NCBI GenBank assembly: GCA_027066695.1
Contig: JAMONE010000072.1
Coordinates: 1-14,170, forward strand
Direction of reading: 5' to 3'
Source: Micavibrio sp.
Lineage (GTDB): Bacteria; Pseudomonadota; Alphaproteobacteria; Micavibrionales; Micavibrionaceae
DNA length: 14,170 bases
This document shows, in pieces, positions 13,807-14,170 of the stretch. The translations under genes and the position numbers were made by a program. Positions within the stretch are counted from its first letter, which is position 1. Every line of letters starts with the position of its first letter. The notes beneath the pieces were generated by a model. That model was given only the letters and a program-made list of their open reading frames with translations. It searched no databases and was not told the origin of the DNA.

Positions 13807-14170
13807 TCAAACATAACCTTTTTTATGCATTGCAAGAGCAGTATCAATCATGCGGCAAGAGAAACCCCATTCATTATCATACCAAGCCATAACGCGCACA
13901 AAGTCGTTATCTATAACATTTGTTCCATTAAGCGAGAATATTGCAGAATGCGGATCATGGTTGAAATCACTTGATACACATGGATCATCATAAACGGCCA
14001 ATACGCCTTTTAATTCGCCATTAGCGTAGGATGTAACTGCTTCATTTACTTCTTCTACGCTTGTCTTTTTTGATGGTTGGAATGTTAGATCAACAAGCGA
14101 AACATTAGGGGTTGGAACGCGAATCGCTACGCCGTCCAGTTTTCCTGCAAGTTCAGGCAGCACTAAGCCA
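13807..14170 (-). CDS. gap: Glyceraldehyde-3-phosphate dehydrogenase (3' part; start lies beyond the window)
   Basis: This is an NAD(P)-dependent glycolytic enzyme; only the C-terminal 121 residues are in the window. They include VLPELAGKLDGVAIRVPTPNVSLVDL (phosphate-binding arginine region of the catalytic domain), the conserved HDPHSAIFSLNGTNVIDNDFVRVMAWYDNEWGFSCRM segment and a normal end (ALAMHKKGYV). The frame is open through the right edge, so nothing suggests truncation other than the window limit. In many Alphaproteobacteria gap is followed by pgk; here an unknown HTH gene follows instead. Confidence 0.96.
   Translation of the reverse strand, partial: GLVLPELAGKLDGVAIRVPTPNVSLVDLTFQPSKKTSVEEVNEAVTSYANGELKGVLAVYDDPCVSSDFNHDPHSAIFSLNGTNVIDNDFVRVMAWYDNEWGFSCRMIDTALAMHKKGYV

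Overview
The window looks like a housekeeping stretch of chromosome from an AT-rich member of the Alphaproteobacteria. The evidence is gene order: holB-metG-tatD on one side, rplU-rpmA-obgE-proB in the middle, and gap near fba at the right end. Protein character agrees, for example a cysteine-free L31 and a MetRS without zinc knuckles. I cannot place it below class level. No plasmid, prophage, insertion sequence, CRISPR, tRNA or rRNA is visible.

Layout. Bases 1-160 hold no gene I can recognise. A plus-strand run follows: holB (clamp loader delta'), metG (methionyl-tRNA synthetase), a single-domain EamA/DMT membrane protein, tatD (metal-dependent hydrolase) and an AEC-family transporter. The AEC gene meets proB tail to tail with an 8-bp overlap. 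The minus-strand block is rplU-rpmA (L21, L27), a strong intrinsic terminator, then obgE-proB, which overlap as ATGA. Next come nhaD on plus (Na+/H+ antiporter), a two-way terminator, and rpmE (L31) on minus. rpmE is divergent from epmA (EF-P lysyl-transferase homologue), followed by a mazE-mazF toxin-antitoxin pair with a palindromic operator. The right end is on minus: gap (3' part only), an unrecognised helix-turn-helix protein, a possible 55-codon ORF, a terminator-like hairpin, and class II fructose-bisphosphate aldolase.

How the genes work together. Most genes serve DNA replication (HolB), translation (MetG, L21, L27, L31, EpmA, and the ribosome-assembly GTPase Obg), proline synthesis (ProB) and central glycolysis (GAPDH, aldolase). 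Sodium/proton exchange (NhaD) and a MazEF module are the accessory part.

The least ordinary signals are these. Two palindromic intergenic elements (1312-1452 and 4265-4340) run into the 3' ends of holB and tatD and supply their last codons and stop codons. Terminator-like hairpins sit directly in front of the obgE and fba start codons. An unknown HTH gene lies between gap and fba, where pgk might be expected. A near-perfect 23-bp palindrome covers the mazEF promoter. I see no convincing new multi-gene system; the palindromic elements and the HTH gene are the best leads.
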